The notes under the pieces: generated by a model | What the model saw: the letters and a program-made list of their open reading frames with translations, nothing else | Database searches by the model: none | Told to the model about the DNA's origin: nothing | Program-made: the position numbers and the translations under genes | Part shown: positions 16,438-24,924 of the stretch, piece after piece | Layout: every line of letters starts with the position of its first letter | Position numbering within the stretch: the first letter of the stretch is position 1 | Source of the DNA: Syntrophomonas zehnderi OL-4 | Lineage (GTDB): Bacteria; Bacillota; Syntrophomonadia; Syntrophomonadales; Syntrophomonadaceae | Length of the DNA: 64,000 bases | Direction of reading: 5' to 3' | NCBI RefSeq assembly: GCF_000983115.1 | Contig: NZ_CGIH01000018.1 | Coordinates: 1-64,000 of the forward strand

Positions 16438-18366
16438 ATGGATTATAACATTATTTATGCAACCAAAGAAATACACGCTTATATCGGCGATGCGGGCATC
16501 GTGGCATTTGACTTTGAGACAGCGCCGGACGATAAATGGCGCGACGAGCCGAAGGCGGCATTGGATGCGCACAAGGCACACATTGTTGGTATCAGCCTTT
16601 CGGTCAAAGAAGGCAGCGCCGTTTACATACCCCTCTCACATAAGGTTGGAGTTAATGCCATTGACCACGCTGGTGTGCTGGAATACCTGAGAGAAGCCGT
16701 ATTTGAGAATCCAAGGGTGGTCAAGGTGGCGCACAATCTTTCCTTTGAGGCGATGTTTCTTTATGCACTGGGTATCGTCGTTTGTGAGCCTTGTTATGAT
16801 ACCATCGCCGCAGCGCAACTGACACTTAAGAGCAAATTTGAGTTCCGTAACCTGTCAGACAGCGGATTAAAGCTGCTTTCGACTTCATTATTCGGTGCAG
16901 AGATGCCGGATTTTGCAGCTGTGACGGCAGGTCGCCTTTTTGATGAGATGGATCCTGCGGATAAAGAAACTCTTCGTTATGCTTGTGCTGACAGCGATTA
17001 CACCTTGCGGCTATACCACAAATTCAATGACTGGTTTGCCAAAAACCTGCCCCATCACAGAGAAATCGTGGAGCGCATTGAATCGCCGACGTCGGTCTAT
17101 TGCGGCATGATGAAATATAACGGTGTGCCCATGAATTTAGCGGCAATGTGTGAAAGGCAAAAAGAAGCTGAGAAAAAGCTCATAACCATCCGTGTCGAAA
17201 TTGACAAGATTACCGGTGGAGTAGACATCGGAGCAAATGCCTCAACATCGGCATTCAAAAAGTACCTCTTTAGTGACCTTGGTCTTCCGGTACTTAAAAC
17301 GACAGAAAAGCATCAGGCAGCGACGGATGATGCGACAATGATAATGCTCGCTGAATACTGCCGAGTTAAGCGCCCGGAGCTTGTCCGCCTGTTTGAACTG
17401 GTACAGGAGTATCGCAAGTGGGGCAAGCTCAAAAGCACATACATCGACGGATATATGACACATATCAATTCTGCTACTGGGCGCATCCACCCCGACCTCA
17501 TGCCTCTCGGTACTGAAACTGGGCGTTTTGCCTCGCGTAACCCCAACCTGCAAAACTGCCCACGCAAAGATAATGACCCGGTTGGCGTACGCAATTTCAT
17601 TGCAGCACCGGAGGGCAGCTTGATTGTCTCATTGGATTTTTCCCAGATAGAATTACGTGTTGGTGCTTTCTATTGTCGCGACGAAAAAATGCTTGATGTT
17701 TATCGCAGAGGCGGAGATATCCACGCCCAGACCACAACGGTCATCTACGGCATCCCTTTTTCGGAGGCAATAGATAAAAATGCACCTCATTATAAGGAGC
17801 GTCGAACCATTGCAAAGAACTGCAACTTCGGTGTGTTTTATGGGCTATATGCCGCAGGACTACAAAAAACACTGCGATTTAAGGCAGGGCTGGACATTTC
17901 AAAACAGGACTGCGAAAAAATTATTGATAGTTTGAAAGCAGGATACCCCGGCTTGACGCGCTGGCAGGACGAAACAAAAAAGCGAGCCGCAACAACGTTA
18001 TATGCGGAGACATGGCTTGGCCGCCGAAGATACATCGTCGGCATCCTCTCGACCGACTGGGGCAAGCGCTCTTTTGCCGAACGCTGCGCAATGAATACCC
18101 CGATTCAAGGCACTGCCGCCGATATCATCAAGCTGGCAATGGCACGTATCGTCCAAGGTATCAAGGAACGTCCGTGGCTCCAGCCTTTTCTGCAAATTCA
18201 CGATGAGCTGGTATTTGAAATCCCTGCAAACAAGCTTGATGAAGCAGTTTCCTTTGTTAAAGATTGCATGGAAGAGGTGCCCTTTTCGGAATTTGACGTG
18301 CCGATCATTGCTGAGGCAGCATACGGCACGAATTTCGGTGATCTGATTGAAGTGGAGGGTGCGTGA
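16438..18366 (+). CDS. Phage family A DNA polymerase with 3'-5' exonuclease domain
   Basis: A polymerase of about 642 residues. The exonuclease domain shows VAFDFETAPDD (Exo I), VAHNLSFEAMF (Exo II) and YACADSDYTLRLY (Exo III), so proofreading looks intact. The polymerase domain shows DFSQIELRVGAF (motif A), RRTIAKNCNFGVFYG (motif B) and QIHDELVFEIP (motif C). There is no 5' nuclease domain, as usual for phage enzymes. ATG 16438 has TTGGAG upstream; an in-frame start at 16393 lies within the hairpin region and is less likely. It copies the prophage genome with the downstream primase-helicase. Confidence 0.95.
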   Translation: MDYNIIYATKEIHAYIGDAGIVAFDFETAPDDKWRDEPKAALDAHKAHIVGISLSVKEGSAVYIPLSHKVGVNAIDHAGVLEYLREAVFENPRVVKVAHNLSFEAMFLYALGIVVCEPCYDTIAAAQLTLKSKFEFRNLSDSGLKLLSTSLFGAEMPDFAAVTAGRLFDEMDPADKETLRYACADSDYTLRLYHKFNDWFAKNLPHHREIVERIESPTSVYCGMMKYNGVPMNLAAMCERQKEAEKKLITIRVEIDKITGGVDIGANASTSAFKKYLFSDLGLPVLKTTEKHQAATDDATMIMLAEYCRVKRPELVRLFELVQEYRKWGKLKSTYIDGYMTHINSATGRIHPDLMPLGTETGRFASRNPNLQNCPRKDNDPVGVRNFIAAPEGSLIVSLDFSQIELRVGAFYCRDEKMLDVYRRGGDIHAQTTTVIYGIPFSEAIDKNAPHYKERRTIAKNCNFGVFYGLYAAGLQKTLRFKAGLDISKQDCEKIIDSLKAGYPGLTRWQDETKKRAATTLYAETWLGRRRYIVGILSTDWGKRSFAERCAMNTPIQGTAADIIKLAMARIVQGIKERPWLQPFLQIHDELVFEIPANKLDEAVSFVKDCMEEVPFSEFDVPIIAEAAYGTNFGDLIEVEGA

Positions 18367-18800
18367 TGTGGATAGATAAATACAATTCTGAGGGTTATTA
18401 CGACCCAACAACATATGAAGCCATGCGTGAGATTCTACGCGAGGAGCTGAACCGCCGTTATGGAACAGGTTATCGCCCTCTCGTATTCATTTGTTCGCCA
18501 TTTGCAGGAAATTTAGAAGCGAATACCGAGCGGGCTAAGCACTACTGCCGCTTCGCTGTAGGGCAAAATGCAATCCCAATCGCACCGCATCTGCTTTACC
18601 CGCAGTTTATGGATGAGCATGACCCTGACAGCCGGAAACTGGGTCTTTTCTTCGGGCGCGTCCTGCTCGGAAAATGCCAGGAATTGTGGGTATTTGGTGA
18701 TACCGTATCAGAAGGTATGAGCTACGAAATACGCAAGGCACAGAAGCGAAACATTCCGATACGGTATTTCACGGAAGATTGTGAGGTGAAAGCGATATGA
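18366..18800 (+). CDS. DUF4406-like (nucleoside deoxyribosyltransferase fold) protein
   Basis: The product has 144 residues. LVFICSPFAGNLEANTERAK, IPIAPHLLYPQF and ELWVFGDTVSEGMSYEI are the hallmarks of the DUF4406/DUF7768 group, related in fold to nucleoside 2-deoxyribosyltransferases. The ATG overlaps the polymerase stop (TGATG), and its own end overlaps the next gene by four bases, so it is translationally coupled within the replication cassette. A role in nucleotide metabolism is plausible from the fold but not shown. Confidence 0.8.
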   Translation: MWIDKYNSEGYYDPTTYEAMREILREELNRRYGTGYRPLVFICSPFAGNLEANTERAKHYCRFAVGQNAIPIAPHLLYPQFMDEHDPDSRKLGLFFGRVLLGKCQELWVFGDTVSEGMSYEIRKAQKRNIPIRYFTEDCEVKAI

Positions 18801-21334
18801 CCTACCCAAAAGAGTTAACGGATCGAAAACAATGGGTCAACTGGCGACTCATCCCCGATAAGGTTGGCGGCAAGGACAAGAAAATGCCGTATAACCCTGT
18901 GACAGGCAAAAATGCTGCATCCAACAACCCGGCAACTTGGACGGATTATGCAACAGCCGCAGATGCGGTTGAGCGTTATGGTTTTTCGGGCGTGGGCTTT
19001 ATGTTCTCCAAGGACGACGATTTTGTAGGTGTGGACATTGACCATTGCTACGACCCCAAAACAAAGACCTTCAACGATACTGCCAAGGCTATCATCGCAA
19101 GGCAGCCGACGTACATGGAGTTTTCGCCCTCCGGAACCGGCGTTCATCTTTTCTTCAAAGGTAAAATGCCAGGCAACGGCAACAAGAATACCAAGACCGG
19201 CGTGGAAATGTATGAGCATACCCGCTACTTCACTATGACAGGTAATAAGCTCGACGGAGCAACCGAAACCATCGCCGTGGATAATGGTACACTCAAGTGG
19301 ATTCACGAAACATATATCCGCTCACCCAAGAAGCAAAAGAAAAAGGCAAAAAAGAACGCAGCAGTGCAGCTTTCCGATGACGACCTTCTTGAGCTAGCGA
19401 AAAATGCAGAAAATGGAGAGGCTTTTGAAAAGCTGTGGTATGGCAATTGGCAGGATGATTACGCAAGTCAGTCGGAAGCGGATATGGCGCTTTGTTGCAA
19501 GCTGGCATTCTGGGCAGGTAAAAACAAGGAGCAGATGGATAGGCTCTTCCGGCAAAGCGGACTATTTCGTGAAAAATGGGATGTACGGCATCATGCCAGC
19601 GGAGCAACCTATGGCGAGGAAACACTGGCAAAGGCCTGCGACATCACCGAAGATGTATACACTCCCGGCGGTGATACTCCTGTATTTGAGTACAAGGGAC
19701 AATATTTCCGCAGGAAAAACGATAACACGTATTTGCTTACAAATTTTGTGTTTGTGCCGGTAGAAATGATTGTTGCCGATGAGGAAACACAGCTGACTGC
19801 CGACCTTGTGACGGTGCGCGGCGAGACATACCGATTGACCTTCATGACAACGGATTTTGCTAATCAACAGAAATTTAAAAATGCGCTCAACAAGCGCACT
19901 ATCGCTCTTAGCTACACGGGATCTGACGGCGACTTGGAACTTCTCAAAGCATATATCTCCGAATTAGACTGGTCTGTGAAAAAAGGCGTTAAGGCTATGG
20001 GCATCTACGAGCATGAAAAAGGAATGGTATTTGTTTCTATGGACGGTACGGTTGACGCGAACGGTACAGCTGTCGATGACATCATTCAATTGGAAAAGTA
20101 CCGCAGCATTGACAGTACTATTCTGTCTGCAAAGCCCTTAACGGCACCCCAGCTTCAGAAATTAGGCGAAAAATTGATGTCCTACAACGAACCTGCAAAA
20201 ACGGTTTCCATATTATCATGGATATGTGGTTGCTTCATAAAAGAACATCTCCGGAAAAGGAACGTGAAGTTCCCTCATCTCATGCTCATCGGCGAAGCAG
20301 GCAGCGGCAAAAGCAATACGCTGGAGCGGGTCATTATGCCGGTGTTTTCAAGGGCAAAAATCATTGCAGCCGGCCAAACAACAGCTTTTACCCTTATGAA
20401 AGACGCGGCATCCTCTAATGTCATTCCAATGGCACTGGATGAATTCAAGCCGTCAAAGATTGACAAATACCGACTTGATGCGCTGCTAAACCATTTTCGT
20501 AACAGCTATGATGGTCAAGAAGGTATTCGTGGACGCGCCGACCAGAGTATTGTAAGCTACGAGCTTCTCGCCCCGCTTGTAGTTGCCGGTGAGGAGTCGG
20601 CTGATGAAGCTGCAATCAGGGAGCGCAGCATCGAGCTTCTGTTCTCCAAGAAAGACCTGAGGCCGATAGGTTACCGCGCGGCTTTTCAAGAGTTATGCAG
20701 GAGCGCCGATTTACTCGGCGGCTTCGGTCATAGCTTATTGAATATCGCACTGAAAACAAACGTAAGCGAATGCTATTCGTGGTATGAGGAAGCGCTTGGA
20801 TGCTTCAGCAAGGAGTTTCCGTCGCGTATCGTTAACAACCTCGCCTGTATGGTCACCGGCCTGCGGCTGCTTGAAAAGCTATGCAAGTCGCTTGGACTGA
20901 CCTGGCATGAGGCATTTCCGTTTAGCCTTGAACACTGTACAAAGTACATTGAGTATGCGGCAAAAGAATATTTGCTTGATGGCGGATTGAGCAATAAAAG
21001 CGTGGTTGAGCAGACGCTTGAAATCATGTCACGTATGGGGCTTGATCCCAAAAGCGAATTCACGATCTGCGATGGTGGTACGGTGCTGGCGCTGCGGCTC
21101 AATCCTATATACGACAAATACACTAAATACCGCAAGGATTATGCCGTTGTCGGTGAAACACTGACCTACGCACAATTCAAAAAGCAGCTAACTCATTCGG
21201 ATTATTTTCTTGAAAGCAATGTGCAAAAACGCATCGGATCAGAAAATCGGCGTGTTTGGACGCTCAATTATGAGTTGCTTAAAGCTCGGTGCGATGTGTC
21301 CGGCTTTGAGATCACAGAGATAGAACCGCTATGA
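18797..21334 (+). CDS. Phage primase-polymerase/helicase (PrimPol-like N-terminus, P-loop ATPase)
   Basis: The 845-residue protein carries an N-terminal PrimPol-like domain with VGVDIDHCYD (metal-binding DxD) and EFSPSGTGVHLFFKG (catalytic SxH-like motif), residues 60-125. A Lys-rich linker follows near 180. The C-terminal half carries a P-loop (HLMLIGEAGSGKSNTLERVI, about residue 500) and IPMALDEFKPSK as Walker B-like, in the style of DUF927/virulence-E helicases. It probably primes and unwinds DNA for the prophage polymerase. It starts with a four-base overlap. The 266 bases after it hold the candidate origin and no gene. Confidence 0.88.
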   Translation: MTYPKELTDRKQWVNWRLIPDKVGGKDKKMPYNPVTGKNAASNNPATWTDYATAADAVERYGFSGVGFMFSKDDDFVGVDIDHCYDPKTKTFNDTAKAIIARQPTYMEFSPSGTGVHLFFKGKMPGNGNKNTKTGVEMYEHTRYFTMTGNKLDGATETIAVDNGTLKWIHETYIRSPKKQKKKAKKNAAVQLSDDDLLELAKNAENGEAFEKLWYGNWQDDYASQSEADMALCCKLAFWAGKNKEQMDRLFRQSGLFREKWDVRHHASGATYGEETLAKACDITEDVYTPGGDTPVFEYKGQYFRRKNDNTYLLTNFVFVPVEMIVADEETQLTADLVTVRGETYRLTFMTTDFANQQKFKNALNKRTIALSYTGSDGDLELLKAYISELDWSVKKGVKAMGIYEHEKGMVFVSMDGTVDANGTAVDDIIQLEKYRSIDSTILSAKPLTAPQLQKLGEKLMSYNEPAKTVSILSWICGCFIKEHLRKRNVKFPHLMLIGEAGSGKSNTLERVIMPVFSRAKIIAAGQTTAFTLMKDAASSNVIPMALDEFKPSKIDKYRLDALLNHFRNSYDGQEGIRGRADQSIVSYELLAPLVVAGEESADEAAIRERSIELLFSKKDLRPIGYRAAFQELCRSADLLGGFGHSLLNIALKTNVSECYSWYEEALGCFSKEFPSRIVNNLACMVTGLRLLEKLCKSLGLTWHEAFPFSLEHCTKYIEYAAKEYLLDGGLSNKSVVEQTLEIMSRMGLDPKSEFTICDGGTVLALRLNPIYDKYTKYRKDYAVVGETLTYAQFKKQLTHSDYFLESNVQKRIGSENRRVWTLNYELLKARCDVSGFEITEIEPL

Positions 21335-21344
21335 ACAATGCAAA

Positions 21345-21591
21345 TTGTAACCTCACAGGACAAAACGCAACTTCCCGAAGAGCAAAAGCTACAAGAAAAG
21401 TTACGCCCAAAAACCACTATATACAAGCACAATTTGAGTTTTCTTATCTTTTGTAACTTTGTAACTTCTAAAATTAAGGATATACACGCGAGAGCAACAA
21501 CTCCCATGACGCGAGCGCGTGTGTGCGTGTAAATATATGCACACCTATATATTTTATGGTTACGAGGTTACAAGCTGCAAATAAGTTACAA
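21345..21591. other. Candidate prophage replication origin with iteron-like repeats
   Basis: Seven copies of a nine-base motif close to TTGTAACTT (or its complement AAGTTACAA) lie at 21345, 21398, 21451, 21459, 21558, 21566 and 21583. Two copies abut as a direct pair and another two as a second pair. Between them is an AT-rich stretch with alternating GCGTGTGTGCGTG and ATATATG. The position just after the primase-helicase fits an origin. Confidence 0.45.
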
Positions 21592-21601
21592 GGAGGATCC
21601 C

Positions 21602-21886
21602 ATGTCTGAAAAAGAAATTGCATCTAAAATCCTTCGTTATTTAAAAACCGTTCCGAAGTGCTTCGCTTGGAAGGAGCATGGCGGAATTTATGGTACAGCA
21701 GGCATCCCGGATATCATTGCCTGCATCGGCGGCAGGTTTTACGCCTTTGAAGTAAAAACACCCGAAGGCAAAACAACAAAACTGCAAGAAGCAACTATTC
21801 GCAAAATCCTCGCCTGTGGCGGCATCGTTTTAGTCGTCCATTCGGTTGATGAGGTGCGAGCTGTTATAAACAGCTCCCTGCAATGA
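21602..21886 (+). CDS. VRR-NUC domain nuclease
   Basis: The 94-residue stand-alone VRR-NUC (PD-(D/E)XK) protein shows CFAWKEHGG, GTAGIPDIIACIGGRFYAFE and VKTPEGKTTKLQ, which give the catalytic Asp, Glu and Lys (IPD...FEVK) and a trailing Gln. AAGGAGG lies six bases upstream of the ATG. Such mini-nucleases are common beside phage primase-helicases and can cut branched DNA. Its position right after the candidate origin supports a replication or recombination role. Confidence 0.9.
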   Translation: MSEKEIASKILRYLKTVPKCFAWKEHGGIYGTAGIPDIIACIGGRFYAFEVKTPEGKTTKLQEATIRKILACGGIVLVVHSVDEVRAVINSSLQ

Positions 21887-21977
21887 TACCCCAAACAATG
21901 CATCCGTGCTTTACATATACATCGCTGACATTGCGGCACTGCTTCTTAAAAATTAAAATTAAGGAGCGTGTTCCATA

Positions 21978-22199
21978 ATGATTGACAATTATAATAATCT
22001 GGCTAACGCCATCATTCTTCAGGCGGTCAAGGATTACCGCAAGGCGCTGCGCACCATTTCTCATTATCCCAATAACCGCTCGGCGCAGTATGAGCGCAGG
22101 CGTATTGAGCAGTTTTTCCGTTCCAGATGGTTTGGCGTGCTAACAAGCATCGATCCGGAAATGCTTATCACCAAGCTAAAAGCGGAGGTGATTGCATGA
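21978..22199 (+). CDS. Small conserved phage protein, unknown function
   Basis: The product has 73 residues, helical and basic: NNLANAIILQAVKDYRKALR, YERRRIEQFFRSRWFGVLT and DPEMLITKLKAEV. It has no membrane segment or recognised catalytic motif. AAGGAGCG precedes the ATG. Its stop overlaps the next gene's ATG (ATGA). Proteins of this size and motif (RRRIEQFFRSRWF) are common in clostridial phages ahead of the RinA/ArpU-like regulator, which suggests a paired role in late-gene control. This is general recollection only. Confidence 0.7.
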   Translation: MIDNYNNLANAIILQAVKDYRKALRTISHYPNNRSAQYERRRIEQFFRSRWFGVLTSIDPEMLITKLKAEVIA

Positions 22200-22612
22200 C
22201 TGTCAAAGCATATCTCGGGCTGGCATACAGGCTTGACCAGCGTATCAATTCTAAGCTCGAGCAAATCGCTTCACTAAATGAATTGGCTACAAAATGCACC
22301 TACACCCTAACGGGCATGCCTCGCAATCCAAATCGTAGTACATCAACGATGGCCGATGCTGTGGCAAAGATTATCGACCTGCAAGCGGAAATCAACCGTG
22401 ATATCAATCGGCTCGTTGACCTGAAGCGCGAGATAGTCAGGCTCATAAAAACTGTGGATAACACAGAGCATCAGACGCTTCTGGAGCTGCGCTACCTCTG
22501 CTTTAAAACTTGGGAGCAGATAGCTGTTGACATGGGCTATAATGTACGCCACGTATACCGACTTCACGATGAAGCAGTAGAAAACATTACAGTTCCGCAA
22601 ACTCAGCAGTAA
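22196..22612 (+). CDS. DUF1492/ArpU-RinA-like late transcription regulator
   Basis: The 138-residue protein has a long coiled-coil region (residues 10-100: LDQRINSKLEQIASLNELAT, LVDLKREIVRLIKTVDN) and a C-terminal sigma-like helix-turn-helix (LLELRYLCFKTWEQIAVDMG, VRHVYRLHDEAVENI). This is the pattern of DUF1492/ArpU regulators that switch on late packaging and structural genes. Its place at the end of the early block, directly before a terminator and the HNH/terminase genes, fits. ATG 22196 overlaps the preceding stop. Confidence 0.82.
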   Translation: MTVKAYLGLAYRLDQRINSKLEQIASLNELATKCTYTLTGMPRNPNRSTSTMADAVAKIIDLQAEINRDINRLVDLKREIVRLIKTVDNTEHQTLLELRYLCFKTWEQIAVDMGYNVRHVYRLHDEAVENITVPQTQQ

Positions 22613-22673
22613 ATGTCACTGTTTGTCAGGTAGCCATTTGTGATAGTATATACTTAGGAAACCAGAATTCAGT

Positions 22674-22709
22674 AAAGCCCCGTTGGGAAAAGTCCACGGG
22701 GCTTTTGTT
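22674..22709 (+). terminator. Rho-independent terminator closing the early operon
   Basis: AAAGCCCCGT (22674-22683) pairs with ACGGGGCTTT (22696-22705) across a 12-base loop, followed by a short T-rich stretch. It separates the early block from the HNH/terminase block, so late transcription may depend on anti-termination or a promoter near 22640. Confidence 0.75.
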
Positions 22710-22729
22710 ATGCCCAAGGAGGTGACCCT

Positions 22730-23086
22730 ATGCCAAAGAAACCAAAGCGGCCGTGTCGACACCCCAGTTGTCCTAAACTGACGGATGATTTGTATTGTGT
22801 GGAGCATCAGCGGCAGGCCACGCGCCACTATAATCATTTCCAGCGCGAGCCTGAAACCAATAAAAGATATGGTCGTTCGTGGAAACGCATACGCGACCGT
22901 TACATCAAGGCACACCCTCTATGCGAGGAGTGTAAAAAGGCTGATCGCTTAACGCCTGCCGAAGAGGTACACCATATCCTCCCGCTCAGCCGCGGAGGTA
23001 CAAATGACTTTAGTAATCTCATGACGCTATGTAAGTCGTGTCACTCACGTATTACTGCCGAGAGCGGCGACCGGTGGGGGCGCTAA
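22730..23086 (+). CDS. Phage HNH endonuclease (packaging-associated)
   Basis: The 118-residue protein has a first zinc-like cluster CRHPSCPKL...YCVEHQ near the N-terminus. The HNH core is HPLCEECKK, EEVHHILPLSRGGTNDFSNL and LCKSCHSR, with the EVHH metal and catalytic histidines and the closing C-x-x-C. RSWKRIRDRYIKAHP is the usual lead-in. AAGGAGG lies upstream. HNH proteins next to terminase genes are needed for cos cleavage in HK97-type phages, and this gene lies immediately before the candidate cos region and small terminase. Confidence 0.93.
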   Translation: MPKKPKRPCRHPSCPKLTDDLYCVEHQRQATRHYNHFQREPETNKRYGRSWKRIRDRYIKAHPLCEECKKADRLTPAEEVHHILPLSRGGTNDFSNLMTLCKSCHSRITAESGDRWGR

Positions 23087-23172
23087 AATCTCTAGAACTT
23101 TTTAAAGCGGACAGCGGCGTGGGGCTTCGTGCGAGAAATCGCAGTTTCAAACGGCTAATATCCCCCCACCGG
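23071..23172. other. Candidate cos / terminase-binding region
   Basis: CCGGTGGGGG at 23071-23080 is exactly repeated in reverse complement at 23163-23172, flanking about 80 bases between the HNH gene and the small terminase. That spacing and position match where cos lies in HNH-encoding phages. The nick site cannot be seen. Confidence 0.4.
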
Positions 23173-23189
23173 AAAGGAGTGTGATGAAT

Positions 23190-23744
23190 ATGGCAAAGGA
23201 CGGCACCAACAGAGGCGGTGCAAGAATCGGCTCAGGGCAAAAAAAGAAAGCCCTCTCCGATAAAATCTTGGACGGCAATCCCGGTAATCGAAAGCTGACT
23301 GTAATGGACTTTACCGATATGGCGGATCTGACCGGAGAATCAATGCCGCAACCAAGAGGCTACCTTACAGCAAAACAGAAAGACGGTTCCACAACACTGG
23401 CGGCGGAGATTTTCAATAATACATGGCAATGGCTTAGGGATCGGGGTTGTGCTCAATTAGTAACCACTCAGCTTATCGAGCAATATGCCCAGAGCGTGGC
23501 TCGATGGATCCAGTGCGAGCAGGCAATCAGCGAATTTGGCTTTCTTGCTAAGCACCCCACCACCGGCAATGCTATTCCGTCCCCCTATGTTTCGATGTCT
23601 CAAAACTTCATGAAGCAGGCCAACAACATATGGTTCCAGATTTATCAGGTGGTACGAGAAAACTGCACCACAGAATATCGCGGTGCAACGCCCCACGATG
23701 ATGCAATGGAAAAGTTACTCAGTGCCCGTATAGGCGCACGATAA
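23190..23744 (+). CDS. terS: Terminase small subunit (P27 family)
   Basis: A subunit of about 184 residues: MAKDGTNRGGARIGSG at the N-terminus, then KALSDKILDGNPGNRKL, then the helical body (TTQLIEQYAQSVARWIQCEQ, KQANNIWFQIYQVVRENCTT) typical of P27-type small terminases. It recognises the packaging site and recruits the large subunit. Start candidates are 23184 and 23190 after GGAAAGGAG; 23190 matches the usual N-terminus. Unusually, the large subunit lies 5.5 kb downstream, behind a methylation cargo block. Confidence 0.88.
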   Translation: MAKDGTNRGGARIGSGQKKKALSDKILDGNPGNRKLTVMDFTDMADLTGESMPQPRGYLTAKQKDGSTTLAAEIFNNTWQWLRDRGCAQLVTTQLIEQYAQSVARWIQCEQAISEFGFLAKHPTTGNAIPSPYVSMSQNFMKQANNIWFQIYQVVRENCTTEYRGATPHDDAMEKLLSARIGAR

Positions 23745-23760
23745 AACGGAGGAATGTGAA

Positions 23761-24924
23761 ATGACAACTTACAAAACAGCAGAAAGTGTATGTAAAGGTC
23801 ATCCGGATAAGCTCTGCGATCTGATTGCTGACCATATCTTGGATGCGTGTCTCAGAAGGGACAGAGCTTCTCGCGTGGCATGCGAGGTTATGGCGACTAA
23901 GGGCAAAATCATCGTGGCGGGCGAAATCACCTGTAGCAAAAAAGTGGATATTCGTTTTATCGTGCGGAATGTCCTGCGCGAAGTAGGATATAATCCTTGG
24001 AAATTTGCTGTGTTCGTATTCGTTCATCGACAGAGCGCTGATATCGCAGCCGGCGTCGATACGGCAATTGAAGCACGAAACGGCGTGCGAGACCCTTATG
24101 GTTCTGTCGGCGCGGGTGATCAAGGTACAGTATACGGATACGCGACAAAGGAAACGCGTGAGTATTTGCCTTTACCGTTGGTGCTTTCGCATCGTATTGC
24201 CAAGCGCATTGATGAATGCCGCGAAGGAAAGCTCATCAAGGGCATCCTACCGGACGGCAAGTGTCAGGTCACGGTCGAATATGAAGACGGCAAGCCAAAA
24301 CGTGTGAAAACCGTGGTGATCTCTGTCCAGCATGATGAGAATAAAACACAGGAGCAGCTGCGCACGGATATTATGAATAATGCCTTGTGGCAGTGCTTTG
24401 AGGATTTCCCCATTGACGATGATACCGAAATACTCATTAACCCCAGCGGACGATTCGTCGATGGAGGCCCTACTGCTGATACAGGGCTGACAGGCAGAAA
24501 AATCATGGTGGATACTTACGGAGGGCTTGCATCTCATGGCGGCGGAGCGCTTAGCGGCAAAGATCCAACGAAGGTTGACCGCAGCGGCGCATATATGGCA
24601 AGGTACATCGCGAAGAACATTGTATGGAGCGACTTGGCTGAAAGATGCGAGGTCGCTCTTTCTTATGCAATCGGCAAAGCAAGTCCCGTAGCAGTGGCGG
24701 TCACTTCATTTGGAACAAGCAAGCTGACAGACGAGCAGCTCACCATGATTGTGCAGGAGGTCTTTAATCTGCGCCCCGCCGCCATCATCGAAAAGCTGCG
24801 TTTGCGAACCGCGATTTATGAAAGCACGGCGGCATATGGTCATTTCAATTCCTGCCTCTTTCCGTGGGAAAATGTAGATTGCCATAAGGAGCTAAGAAAG
24901 GCGGCAGAGAAGTATGCTGATTGA
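23761..24924 (+). CDS. metK: Phage-encoded S-adenosylmethionine synthetase (MetK)
   Basis: The 387-residue enzyme makes SAM from methionine and ATP. It shows all main motifs: GHPDKLCDLIADHILD (ATP/Mg site), GAGDQGTVYGYATKE, and GGGALSGKDPTKVDRSGAYM (phosphate loop). Length and order match complete bacterial MetK. The copy sits within phage genes with an 11-base overlap to the first DNA methyltransferase, so it is not a displaced host gene. It likely supplies SAM to the two neighbouring methyltransferases during infection, when host SAM could be limiting; this is inference from context. Confidence 0.92.
   Translation: MTTYKTAESVCKGHPDKLCDLIADHILDACLRRDRASRVACEVMATKGKIIVAGEITCSKKVDIRFIVRNVLREVGYNPWKFAVFVFVHRQSADIAAGVDTAIEARNGVRDPYGSVGAGDQGTVYGYATKETREYLPLPLVLSHRIAKRIDECREGKLIKGILPDGKCQVTVEYEDGKPKRVKTVVISVQHDENKTQEQLRTDIMNNALWQCFEDFPIDDDTEILINPSGRFVDGGPTADTGLTGRKIMVDTYGGLASHGGGALSGKDPTKVDRSGAYMARYIAKNIVWSDLAERCEVALSYAIGKASPVAVAVTSFGTSKLTDEQLTMIVQEVFNLRPAAIIEKLRLRTAIYESTAAYGHFNSCLFPWENVDCHKELRKAAEKYAD

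Noticed and set aside
21338-21532. 64-codon plus-strand frame in the candidate origin
   Set aside because: Its codons are set by the repeated GTAAC elements and it has no ribosome-binding site; the region is better explained as an origin.
23761-24924. metK as a host housekeeping gene at the prophage edge
   Set aside because: It is embedded among phage genes and overlaps a phage methyltransferase, so it belongs to the prophage.
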